A stretch of DNA of 64,000 nt from contig CAXXWA010000020.1 of NCBI GenBank assembly GCA_963662815.2, positions 310,001-374,000 on the forward strand. The letters run 5' to 3'. This stretch comes from JAPPHA01 sp963662815. Its GTDB lineage: Bacteria > Pseudomonadota > Alphaproteobacteria > Rhodobacterales > Rhodobacteraceae. Shown one piece after another: positions 45,658 through 53,814 of the stretch. The position numbers and the translations under genes were made by a program. Position 1 is the first letter of the stretch. Each line of letters starts with the position of its first letter. Under the pieces are notes generated by a model, which searched no databases, was not told where the DNA came from, and saw only the letters and a list, made by a program, of their open reading frames with translations.

Positions 45658-46811
45658 GTGCGGGACCTTCCGACGACCCGGGACCTGATCGACAGGCTCG
45701 GGGTCGACGCGACGCTCCGCAGACTCTGCGGCTGGCCGCGCGTCGGCGCGGTCCCGAGCGGGGCGGCCTTCTCGCGAGCGTTCGCCGGGTTCTCCGAGGC
45801 CCGCCTTGCGGCGCGCATGCACGAGGCCCTGGTGAAGGAGGCCCCGGGCCGTGAACTGATCGGCCATGTCTCGCGGGACCCGACCGCGATCGAGGGGCGG
45901 GAGAAGCCGGAGCCGAAGCCGGCGGCCGGGAAGAAGCCGAAGCACCGGCGCGGGCGTCCCCGCAAGGGCGAGAGCGTGGAGAAGGAGCCCGGCCGCCTCG
46001 AGCGCCGGCCGGGCGGCATGAGCCTCGAGGAGATGCCCGGCGACCTGCCGGGCGGCTGCGACCACGGCGCGAAGCGGAACGCCAGGGGCTTCCCGACGGG
46101 CCGGATCGGCTGCAGGCCGCACCTCGACACGGCCGGCTGCGGTGCGCCGGCGGGCACCATCCTGACCTCGGCGTCGGTCCGCGACAGCCGGGCGGCGATC
46201 CCCCTTGCGACGATGAGTGCCGGACGCGCGGCTAGTCCCTGCGATCTCATGGACGCGGACTGCGGCTCGAAGGAGATCCGCGAGACGAGCAAGCGCCTCG
46301 GCCGCGTCCCGATCATCGACGCCGACCCGCGGCGGGATGCGGAACTCAAGGAGAACCCGAAGCGGGAGGCCCGGGCGCTGCGCGCGTGCGGCCTCGCCAT
46401 GCCCGAGAGCGTCCGCTGCCGGATCCGCTCGGGGGCCGAGCGGACCAGCGCCCGCCTCAAGGACGAGTTCGGCGCCCGCCACGCGCGCGTCCGGGGGCAT
46501 GCGAAGGCGCCTTGCCGCCTGATGTTCGGGGTGCTGGCGCTGACGGCCAGCCAGCTGATGCGCCTCGCCGCCGCTTCCCGACGCTCTCCCCGTCCTTCGG
46601 GACATCCCGATCTCCCCCGGATACGCCGCCGCGAGGCCGGCGAGCGGCGAAGCCTGGCCGGCGCCGCGGCATGTGCGCCCCTTGTTCCGGACCGCTCGGC
46701 GGCAGCGCCGAAGGTTCGCGGATTCGGGCGGCCTGATTCGCGATTCCGGCCGCGCCGGGAACCCGGCCCCGTTCATCGGGCGCTCAACCCAATGGTTTTG
46801 CAAGAGGTTCC
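45658..46811 (+). pseudogene. DDE transposase with eroded motifs and no stop in the element
   Basis: Frame from GTG 45658 (VRDLPTTRDLIDRLGVDATLRRLCGW, ARMHEALVKEAPGRELIGHVSRDPTAIEGREKPEP, KKPKHRRGRPRKG) matches an alphaproteobacterial IS4-superfamily transposase. The catalytic stretches are eroded: GCRPHLDTA where GYKLHLDTA is expected and CDLMDADCGS where YDLMDAAYDA is expected. ERTSARLKDEFGARHARVRGH holds the glutamate region. No stop occurs in the element and the frame stays open to 48252. It is probably inactive. Confidence 0.68.
46746..46811. repeat. Right 66-bp inverted repeat
   Basis: Partner of 45577-45642. Overlaps the end of the open transposase frame. Confidence 0.88.
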
Positions 46812-46905
46812 CCGGTTTGCGCATCCTGTCTCCACAGGCGGTCGTGCGACCCGACGATTTCCCGCTTCGCTCATCCTTGGCCAGGTGCATGCCAAACACC
46901 TTGTT

Positions 46906-47505
46906 TCAGGCGGATACGGCTTGCCGAGCCTTCCGGTCGAGGAAGTCGGCCTGCCTGCAGTTCATTTGGCAGCGCTTGATCGCCGGAGCGGCATTGGCTC
47001 GTGTGACAATCGAGTGACTCTCGGGCCGCTTCATCCGCAAGCCGGGAATCTGCCGATCGGCGCTCTTGACGACACCGAATCCGATCTGCATGCCCCTTTG
47101 GCGATACTTGTCGCGCTGCATCTGCGCCTTGTTGGCGGCGAAGCACCCGACGCACTTCGCCATCGCTTCATCCTCGTGACGATACGGCGCGAGTGCGGCA
47201 GTGACCGCATCGACCTTTCCGGCCTTCAGTTCCCTTCTGACCGCCTCCATCTGCTCCTTTCGTTCCGCCTTGCCGGGACAGGGCACCCGCAAGGCGGCGC
47301 CCGCGCACTCGACCGCGTGCTGCGGACCGGGAATGAAGGTGACCATCCGACCGGCCAGCAGTACCCCGCAGACACCGCGGATCCGGAACGCCGCATCGGA
47401 GATCGCCACAACCTCCCCGGCCTCGCACAGCCCGTGCCGGACGATTTCGCGCTGGACGCCCGGCAAACGCTGGCTCCGGGCCGCTGCCGGCGAACGCGCT
47501 GTCAA
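46906..47505 (-). pseudogene. ISKra4 family transposase, C-terminal relic
   Basis: A 199-codon frame on the minus strand. KAGKVDAVTAALAPYRHEDEAMAKCVGCFAANKAQMQRDKYRQRGMQIGFGVVKSADRQIPGLRMKRPE aligns by eye with the ISKra4 C-terminus, where SGVVESACKQ is expected; here it reads FGVVKSADRQ, so the catalytic glutamate is changed to lysine. No N-terminal half is present. A decayed element between the IS and the MBL gene. Confidence 0.65.
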
Positions 47506-47562
47506 CGAAGCCGCTGCGGAACTCGCTGCCCGGATGCTTCTCCGAGCGGATGCGTTGTCAAT

Positions 47563-48513
47563 TCATCCGGAAGGATACCATCCGCCGTCGCGGTGCTCGA
47601 CCAATCCCCGCTCGGAAAAGTCCCTGAGGCTTGCGTCGACGGAAACCAGCGCCCTCCATTCGCGGACCTTGCCCTGGTCGTCGCAGCATCTGTCGCGGAG
47701 TTCGGCGAACGTGATTCCCGGCCTTGCGCGAACATGCCTGATGATCGAATCCTCGACCATGTCGACGCGGCTCCTGCAATCGTCGACAAGCGCACGCGTC
47801 TCCGCTGCAGTCTTGGCTTCGTCGTGGGCGAGCAGCACGGTCTCCACTTGCCTGTCGTCCAGAAAACGCTCGATGAGGTCGAAGGTCGCCCGCATCGCGT
47901 TCGGATCCTCGTAGAGGTAGAGCACGGGGTTGAACCGTGGCAGGAGCGGATCGGCAAGTACCAGGGTTCGCGTCGAATTTTCGAAAAAGCCGATCTCCGC
48001 CATCGAATGGCCAGGCACGTCAAGCACTTCCAGTTCGACTCCGCCCCCGAGGTCGAGCACATACCCGTCTTCGATGAACTCGTCGATGGGACCCTCGGTC
48101 GGTCCCATCCAGTCGAGGTATTCCGTGCGAAGGTCGAAGTGCTCCCCTTCCGGAAACGCATGCACGATCGCCTTCGCGTTGAGCATGTTGTCTGCGACCC
48201 GATCCGCGCGCGCCGGGTGGCCGAGAATCGTGCAACCGGTCTCGGCCTTTAGCCAGCCGTTGTTGCCCACATGGTCCATGTGCTCGTGGGTCAGCAGCAG
48301 GAAATTCAGATCCCGTTTCGCAATTCCCAGTTCGTCGAATGCCCGCTCGAGAGCGGAAAGACCGGCGAAAAGTCCGCTGTCGATGACCGCAATCCCCTCC
48401 GCGCCCCGCACGAAAAACACCCGGGTCGCGGACTTGCCCTCGTGATCTCCGGGCAGCCCCATCGAAACGGTCGCGAAAGGCCCGTGCCTGTGCGAGATGA
48501 CCGATCGTTCCAT
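47563..48513 (-). CDS. MBL fold metallo-hydrolase
   Basis: A 316-residue metallo-beta-lactamase-fold hydrolase. The metal motif THEHMDH at residues 75-81, the later ligands in VPGHSMAEIG near 164-173, and LLAHDEAKT near 228 are typical. A C-terminal winged-helix-like extension (ELRDRCCDDQGKVREWRALVSVDASLRDFSERGLVEHRDGG) is present. Twelve bases upstream ends the enoyl-CoA hydratase gene, so the three genes MBL-hydratase-CoA transferase form an operon. Possibly a thioesterase or lactonase; substrate unknown. Confidence 0.86.
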   Translation of the reverse strand: MERSVISHRHGPFATVSMGLPGDHEGKSATRVFFVRGAEGIAVIDSGLFAGLSALERAFDELGIAKRDLNFLLLTHEHMDHVGNNGWLKAETGCTILGHPARADRVADNMLNAKAIVHAFPEGEHFDLRTEYLDWMGPTEGPIDEFIEDGYVLDLGGGVELEVLDVPGHSMAEIGFFENSTRTLVLADPLLPRFNPVLYLYEDPNAMRATFDLIERFLDDRQVETVLLAHDEAKTAAETRALVDDCRSRVDMVEDSIIRHVRARPGITFAELRDRCCDDQGKVREWRALVSVDASLRDFSERGLVEHRDGGWYPSG

Positions 48514-48525
48514 GTCCCTGTTCCT

Positions 48526-49320
48526 TCAGCGCCCGCGGAATGCGGGATCGCGCTTCTCGAGGAAGGCGGCAATGCCTTCCTTTCCGTCATCAGTTGCGAA
48601 CAGGCTCCCGAGCGCGCGCTGTTCCATGGTGAGGCCTGCGGAAAGCGCCGCGTCGAGACCGTCGTCGACGACACGCTTGGCCTCGCGCAGCGCGACCGGG
48701 GCGCGGGTCGCCAACTCTTCCGCAAGTTCCAGCGCCCGCGGCATCAGCTCCTCCGGAGGACATGCCTCCAGAGCGGCTCCGAATTCGACCGCTTCGGCCG
48801 CCGAAATCATGCGGCCCGTCATCAGCATCTCCTTCGCGCGCATCGGCCCCACGAGGCGCGGCAGCCGCTGCGTGCCGCCACCGCCGGGCAGAAGCCCGAG
48901 CCTGACTTCCGGCAGACCGAGTTTCGCATTCTCGTTGACGAGGATGAGGTCGCAGCAAAGCGCCAGTTCGAAGCCCCCGCCCAGCGCATAGCCGTTGACG
49001 GCGCAAACTGTTGCCTGCGGCAACGACTGGATGGCGTCGAACGTGCGTCGCGACCGGCGCTGGAAGCGGTCGAACTCCACCTGTCCGGCCCCATGATAGC
49101 CGCTGATGTCCGCGCCAGCGACGAACCCCCGCCCGGTGCCCGTGATGATCAGAACCCGGACTTCCTCGACGCGGGAGGTGAGACCTTCCACATGATCGCC
49201 GAGTGCAGTCATGATCTCGAGGTTGAGCGCGCCGAGCGCCTCTTCCCGGTCCACGCGCAGGATTTCGACGGCGCCCCGCCGCTCGATCACGAGGTTCGCA
49301 TGCAGGCGCTCGTCACTCAA
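48526..49320 (-). CDS. Enoyl-CoA hydratase/isomerase family protein
   Basis: A 264-residue crotonase-fold enzyme. GTGRGFVAGADISGYHG near 60-76 and NGYALGGGFELALCCDLILV near 107-126 form the oxyanion hole, ENAKLGLPEVRLGLLPGGGGTQRLPRLVG near 129-157 includes the two glutamates of hydratases. It acts on an acyl-CoA in the cytosol. ATG 49320 overlaps the CoA transferase stop as ATGA. Confidence 0.89.
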   Translation of the reverse strand: MSDERLHANLVIERRGAVEILRVDREEALGALNLEIMTALGDHVEGLTSRVEEVRVLIITGTGRGFVAGADISGYHGAGQVEFDRFQRRSRRTFDAIQSLPQATVCAVNGYALGGGFELALCCDLILVNENAKLGLPEVRLGLLPGGGGTQRLPRLVGPMRAKEMLMTGRMISAAEAVEFGAALEACPPEELMPRALELAEELATRAPVALREAKRVVDDGLDAALSAGLTMEQRALGSLFATDDGKEGIAAFLEKRDPAFRGR

Positions 49321-50510
49321 CCGAGCGCTCCCGCACGCGCGAGTTCGTCATATCTTTCGCGCCCGAGAAATTCCGAGATCGTCGCCTCGGTATGCTCGCC
49401 GACCTGCGGCGGCGGCGCGCGACGGGCGACGGGCGATTCGCTCATGGCGACGGGATTCGCAACGGCCCGGATCGTCCCCGCGCGCGGGTGCTCCATTTCA
49501 ACGAGCCTCCCTGGTTCGCGATCGGCAATGTCCCGTAGCGCGTCGGCAGACGTTCGGATTGGCGCTGCCCATACATCGGCCGCTTCGAAAATCTTCATCA
49601 GTTCGGCGGTTGTGTGGCGCCTCGTGCTTCGCTCTATGCGGAGTTTCGCCTCGTCGCGTTGCTCCCAGGGATCCAGTTCAGCGAGGCCCGGATCCTCCAG
49701 CAGACGCGCGAGAGTCGCGAGGGGGCACATGGCGATGGCCACCCAGCCATCGGCTGTCTCATGCGCGCCGTACGGCGCATCGTTCCAGCAGGAAGAAACG
49801 CCCGCCTGCGAACGCGCAAGCGAAATATCCTGGTTGAGGACGGCAAAATTCTCCTGCGCCATCATGTTGAGGGTCGCCGAATAGAGACTGGTTTCAACCT
49901 TCTGACCCACGCCGTGCCGGTCGCGGGCGATGAGCGCAGCCAGGATGCCGATCGCAAGCGACTGACTGGCAGCGAAATCGGCGACCGGCGTCCCGCATGC
50001 GGTCGGCGGGTCCTTGGCGCGACCGGTATTGAACATCACGCCGGTCATGGCTTGAACAAGGAGGTCCTGGCCCGGCATCCCGCGCGCGGCCATGGCGCTA
50101 TCGGAACCCCAACCCGAACCGCTCGCATAGATGATGCGGGGATTCGCCTCCCGGAAGTCGTCGTAACCGAGCCCGAGGCGGTCCATGACTCCCGTCCTGA
50201 AATTCTCGACGACGATGTCGCAGTGTTTCGCGATGTCGAGAAGCGCGGCGCGACCGGCGGAGCTCTTCAGGTCCATCGCGACCGATCGCTTGTTGCGGTT
50301 GAACGCGAGAAACGCGGCGCTGTCGCCGCCGACAAATTCGCCGATCATCGGCATCGATCGCATCCAGTCGCCGCTGTCCGGACGTTCGATCTTGAGAACC
50401 TCCGCCCCCATGTCGGCAAGCGTCTGCGTGCAGAGCGGCCCCATCATCATCTGCGAAAAGTCGAGCACTCGGATCCCGCCAAGCGCGCCTCCGGGCAATT
50501 GTGAAGTCAT
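49317..50510 (-). CDS. CaiB/BaiF family CoA transferase
   Basis: A 397-residue class III CoA transferase. RVLDFSQMMMGPLCTQTLADMGAEVLKIERPDSGDWMR near 15-50, NRNKRSVAMDLKSSAGR near 75-90 and the catalytic aspartate in GTPVADFAASQSLAIGILAALIARD near 180-205 are clear. It moves CoA onto a carboxylic acid; the hydratase and MBL enzyme encoded downstream act next. Start at ATG 50510 removes an Arg-rich leader present in a longer frame. Substrate unknown. Confidence 0.88.
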   Translation of the reverse strand: MTSQLPGGALGGIRVLDFSQMMMGPLCTQTLADMGAEVLKIERPDSGDWMRSMPMIGEFVGGDSAAFLAFNRNKRSVAMDLKSSAGRAALLDIAKHCDIVVENFRTGVMDRLGLGYDDFREANPRIIYASGSGWGSDSAMAARGMPGQDLLVQAMTGVMFNTGRAKDPPTACGTPVADFAASQSLAIGILAALIARDRHGVGQKVETSLYSATLNMMAQENFAVLNQDISLARSQAGVSSCWNDAPYGAHETADGWVAIAMCPLATLARLLEDPGLAELDPWEQRDEAKLRIERSTRRHTTAELMKIFEAADVWAAPIRTSADALRDIADREPGRLVEMEHPRAGTIRAVANPVAMSESPVARRAPPPQVGEHTEATISEFLGRERYDELARAGALG

Positions 50511-50775
50511 GCTGCGCGATCCTCCCTTGCGCCACCAGAGACATGTTCCGCGCGTCCGCCGCCTCGTTCTAACGCCAGGCTTCGTCCTCGCGCAAGGATC
50601 GAACGCCGCCCGGACCATGCGCCGGCGACCGCGGCGCGCATCTCGACGCTCGCGGCATCGATTCAGATCAATGGAGATGCGAACCCCGCAGGACATCCTG
50701 AACAGTTCCCGGACCCGGGTCGGCGGGGGGGCCGCCGCCGCGCGGGAAGGCGGTCGCAACCGGAACCCTGTCCGG

Positions 50776-51867
50776 TCAGGCGTCGAGCGCCCTGCAGTCC
50801 GCGACCTTCCAGCTTACGCGTGCGGTCTCGCCCACCGAAAGCCGCGCATGCCCCGCCGAGTTGGGCAGTTTCAGCACGAACTCGTCATTGCCGTGGACGT
50901 CCATTCGGCAGCGGATGTGATCGCCAAGGTAGATCAGTTCGAGCACCTTCCCATCCGCCTCGTTGGCCGCGCCGTTGCCGCCGAGAGCCACCCGTTCCGG
51001 CCGGATTGAAAGGGTCGTGCGGCTCCCGGCGCCGCCGCAGCTCACCGCGAGCGCGCGGGTCGTGACGCCGTCGTCGAGCTTGACGGCGGCATGGTCCCCG
51101 TCAAGGCTCTCGACGGTCCCCATGAGACGGTTGTTCTCGCCGATGAACTGCGCGACGAAGGCGTTTTCCGGTCTTTCGTAGAGGTCGTCCGGCCGCGACA
51201 GCTGCTGAATGACGCCGTCGTTGAAGACGGCGATCCGGTCGGACATCGTCAGCGCTTCGGACTGGTCGTGCGTCACGTAGACGACCGTGACTCCGAGCCG
51301 TTCGTGCAGGTGCTTGATCTCGAACTGCATGTGTTCGCGCAGCTGCTTGTCGAGAGCTCCGAGGGGTTCATCCATGAGCACGAGTTCGGGTTCGAACACA
51401 AGCGCGCGAGCGAGCGCGATTCGCTGCTGCTGCCCTCCGGAAAGCTGCGCGGGCCGGCGTCCGGAAAACCCGCCCATCTGCACCATGTCGAGTGCCCTGC
51501 CGACCTTTTCCTCGCGTTCCGCCTTGCCCAGGCCGCGAACTTCGAGAGGAAAGGCGAGATTTTCTCCGACCGTCATGTGGGGAAAGAGCGCGTAGTTCTG
51601 GAAGACCATTCCGATTCCGCGCTTGTGCGGGGGAATGTTGTTGATCGGCCGGCCGCCTAGAAGGATGTCGCCGTGCGTCGCAGTTTCGAATCCGGCGAGC
51701 ATCATCAGGCACGTCGTCTTGCCGGATCCCGAGGGCCCCAGAAGCGTCAGGAATTCGCCCCGGCCTATTTCGACATTCAGATCCTTGACGACGAGAGTCG
51801 CGCCGTCGTAGCTCTTCTGCACGCCGTCAAACACGACGAACCGATCATCACCCCGCGTGTCACCCAA
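50776..51867 (-). CDS. ABC transporter ATP-binding protein, PotA/spermidine-putrescine type
   Basis: A 363-residue ATPase. Walker A GPSGSGKTT near 45-53, Q-loop FQNYALFPHMTVGENL, signature LSGGQQQRIALARAL near 140-154, Walker B LVLMDEPLGALD, and a C-terminal TOBE-type domain (SIRPERVAL) are present. The start is TTG 51867, with GGAGG nine bases before it; no ATG or GTG is well placed. No permease or binding-protein gene is adjacent, so it is an orphan ATPase in this window or part of a split system. Polyamine or other cation/osmolyte uptake is inferred. Confidence 0.82.
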   Translation of the reverse strand: MGDTRGDDRFVVFDGVQKSYDGATLVVKDLNVEIGRGEFLTLLGPSGSGKTTCLMMLAGFETATHGDILLGGRPINNIPPHKRGIGMVFQNYALFPHMTVGENLAFPLEVRGLGKAEREEKVGRALDMVQMGGFSGRRPAQLSGGQQQRIALARALVFEPELVLMDEPLGALDKQLREHMQFEIKHLHERLGVTVVYVTHDQSEALTMSDRIAVFNDGVIQQLSRPDDLYERPENAFVAQFIGENNRLMGTVESLDGDHAAVKLDDGVTTRALAVSCGGAGSRTTLSIRPERVALGGNGAANEADGKVLELIYLGDHIRCRMDVHGNDEFVLKLPNSAGHARLSVGETARVSWKVADCRALDA

Positions 51868-52069
51868 AACAATGCTCCTCCGGATTCGCGGACACCCGCA
51901 CGCCGCGCTGCCGCCTGTTCCATGCCTGGTCCGGCAGGCCGGCGTTCCGTGCCCGGCGAACCGAATTGGATTATACGAGCGAGCGGACGGGGCGGCAACG
52001 GCGTTGCGGACGTCCTTGAACGAGCAGGCCATCCGACGACATCGTTGCAGGTTTGTCTGAAAGAGTACA

Positions 52070-52156
52070 TGGTGCGGCCGAGAAGACTCGAACTTCCACG
52101 GGTGTTACCCCACAGCGACCTCAACGCTGCGCGTCTACCAATTCCGCCACGGCCGC
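52070..52156 (-). tRNA. tRNA-Leu(GAG)
   Basis: An 87-base class II tRNA on the minus strand. Acceptor GCGGCCG, anticodon stem-loop CAGCG-TTGAGGT-CGCTG with anticodon GAG, long variable arm, encoded CCA. It reads CUC and CUU. Confidence 0.96.
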
Positions 52157-52245
52157 AAACCGTGCCTGGCGCATATAGCTGACGGCCCGGACGTTGTGAA
52201 GAGGCGTGATGCCTCATCGATGATTGCCCTACCGGGAGAGTTGCT

Positions 52246-52899
52246 TTGGTGGATTGGCGAACCGAAACAGCCCCGGTGCCCTACCCGGATGCCATAGCCG
52301 CCATGGAACGGCATGTCGAGGACATGCTGTCCGGGACCGGCAGGGAACTGGTCTGGCTGCTCGAACATCCGCCGCTCTATACCGCAGGCACCAGTTCGGA
52401 CAGATTCCGACACCTCCGCGAACCCGACCGGTTTCCCGTCGTGGCGGCCCGGCGCGGCGGGTCGTTCACCTACCACGGTCCTGGGCAGCGCGTCGCCTAC
52501 GTGATGCTCGACCTGAACAGAAGGGGACGCGACGTCCGCAGGTACGTCTGGCACCTCGAGGAGTGGATCATCCGCGCACTGGCAGAGTTCGGCGTAACCG
52601 GCGAAAGGCGCCAGGGCCGGGTCGGCGTCTGGGTTGTGCGTCCGGAAAAACCGCCATCCGAGGACGGGAAACCGCGCGAAGACAAGATAGCCGCGATCGG
52701 CGTCCGTCTCCGGCGCTGGATCAGTTCGCACGGCATCTCGGTCAATGTGGAACCGGATCTTGCGCACTATGAGGGAATCGTCCCCTGCGGCGTGGCTGAG
52801 CACGGCGTGACGAGTCTTGTAGACCTCGGCCTTCCGATCACTCTCGGCGACCTGGACTCGGCGCTCCAAGCGACCTTTTCCGGCGTGTTCCCCGACTGA
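52246..52899 (+). CDS. lipB: Octanoyl-[acyl-carrier-protein]:protein N-octanoyltransferase (lipoyl synthesis)
   Basis: A 217-residue LipB that moves octanoate from ACP to lipoate-dependent proteins such as pyruvate dehydrogenase. RRGGSFTYHGPGQ at 69-81 is the family signature, the catalytic lysine is K147 in DKIAAIGVR and the cysteine C181 in GIVPCGV. GGGAGAG lies about seven bases before the TTG at 52246; the GTG next codon is equally possible. Confidence 0.93.
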   Translation: MVDWRTETAPVPYPDAIAAMERHVEDMLSGTGRELVWLLEHPPLYTAGTSSDRFRHLREPDRFPVVAARRGGSFTYHGPGQRVAYVMLDLNRRGRDVRRYVWHLEEWIIRALAEFGVTGERRQGRVGVWVVRPEKPPSEDGKPREDKIAAIGVRLRRWISSHGISVNVEPDLAHYEGIVPCGVAEHGVTSLVDLGLPITLGDLDSALQATFSGVFPD

Positions 52900-52965
52900 T
52901 GCACGTTCCCGGGACCGGTGCCGGGCTGCGTCGGCGTTGTACGGTCAAATGGCCGAGTCTAGAAT

Positions 52966-53679
52966 ATGAGCCGGCCAGAAAGGGAACCTGCGGGAATGCC
53001 GAGATCCAGTTCGGACGCGACAGGGCGCCAGCACCGGCGGCTCAAGGACATGCATCGCGCGCTGAGGGGGCAATTTCCCGAAGGACTCAACCTGCGCGTG
53101 CACCGGTCGCTGAGCTGGTTGCAGCGCGCCGAGATCGAGACGGACGACGAAGATGCGGCGTTCATCTTCTACTGGATCTCGTTCAACGCGGCTTATGCAA
53201 GCGAAGTCGGATTGCCGGGAACCGGGGAACGACGCCAATTCTCGGCGTTCTTCACGACGCTCGTGGAACTCGACAGGGAAGACCGCATCTACGACGTCAT
53301 CTGGGACCAGTACCCGAATTTCGTACGGTCCATTCTGAACAATCGCTATGTCTACCAGCCGTTCTGGAACCACTTGAACGGAGTTCCGGGCAATGATGAC
53401 TGGGAACAGCGGTTTCGCAGCAACAGCCGGAGCGTGGAACGATCTCTTCGGGGCAGGGATACGGCCCGAATCCTCGTCGTCCTCTTCGAACGCCTCTACG
53501 TTCTGCGCAACCAGTTGATTCACGGCGGAGCCACCTGGCAGAGTTCCGCGAACCGGGAACAGGTTCGCGGCGGACGGAACATCCTCTCGCGGCTGACGCC
53601 CATCTTCCTCGAACTGATGCTGAACAACCCGGGCCTGCCTTGGGCTGGCGGCACCTACCCCGTTGTCCCCGAGGAATAG
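52966..53679 (+). CDS. HEPN-like protein, function unknown
   Basis: A 237-residue soluble helical protein. LYVLRNQLIHGGATW near 178-192 contains R181-x4-H186, the catalytic RxxxxH motif of HEPN RNases, at the end of a helix, and the preceding ARILVVLFERLYVLR fits the fourth HEPN helix. The N-terminal 140 residues hold aromatic helices (FIFYWISFNAAYASEVG) typical of the HEPN 'Apea-like' set. No antitoxin-like small gene or nucleotidyltransferase is adjacent; neighbours are lipB and ctaD. Whether it is an active RNase is unknown. Confidence 0.6.
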   Translation: MSRPEREPAGMPRSSSDATGRQHRRLKDMHRALRGQFPEGLNLRVHRSLSWLQRAEIETDDEDAAFIFYWISFNAAYASEVGLPGTGERRQFSAFFTTLVELDREDRIYDVIWDQYPNFVRSILNNRYVYQPFWNHLNGVPGNDDWEQRFRSNSRSVERSLRGRDTARILVVLFERLYVLRNQLIHGGATWQSSANREQVRGGRNILSRLTPIFLELMLNNPGLPWAGGTYPVVPEE

Positions 53680-53814
53680 ACGAATCGTCCGACCCCCGTC
53701 GGCAGCAATACATCGGGTCGCGACATATCCGGTTGAGAGAGCGTTCAAGCTGGAGTAGGTACTCCCGTACCCGCAACCACCGGATTCGCGGGGCGGTCAG
53801 GTCAGGAGGTCATG

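Larger units (their letters stand above)
45577..46811 (+). mobile_element. Insertion sequence with 66-bp inverted repeats
   Basis: A 1,235-bp element. Left end 45577-45642 and right end 46746-46811 are inverted repeats of 66 bases with two mismatches, starting GGAACCTCTTGCAAAAC and including GTTGAGCGCCCGATGAAC. Long near-perfect ends are unusual for a one-gene IS of this size. A clear target duplication was not seen. One transposase-like frame fills the interior. Confidence 0.85.
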
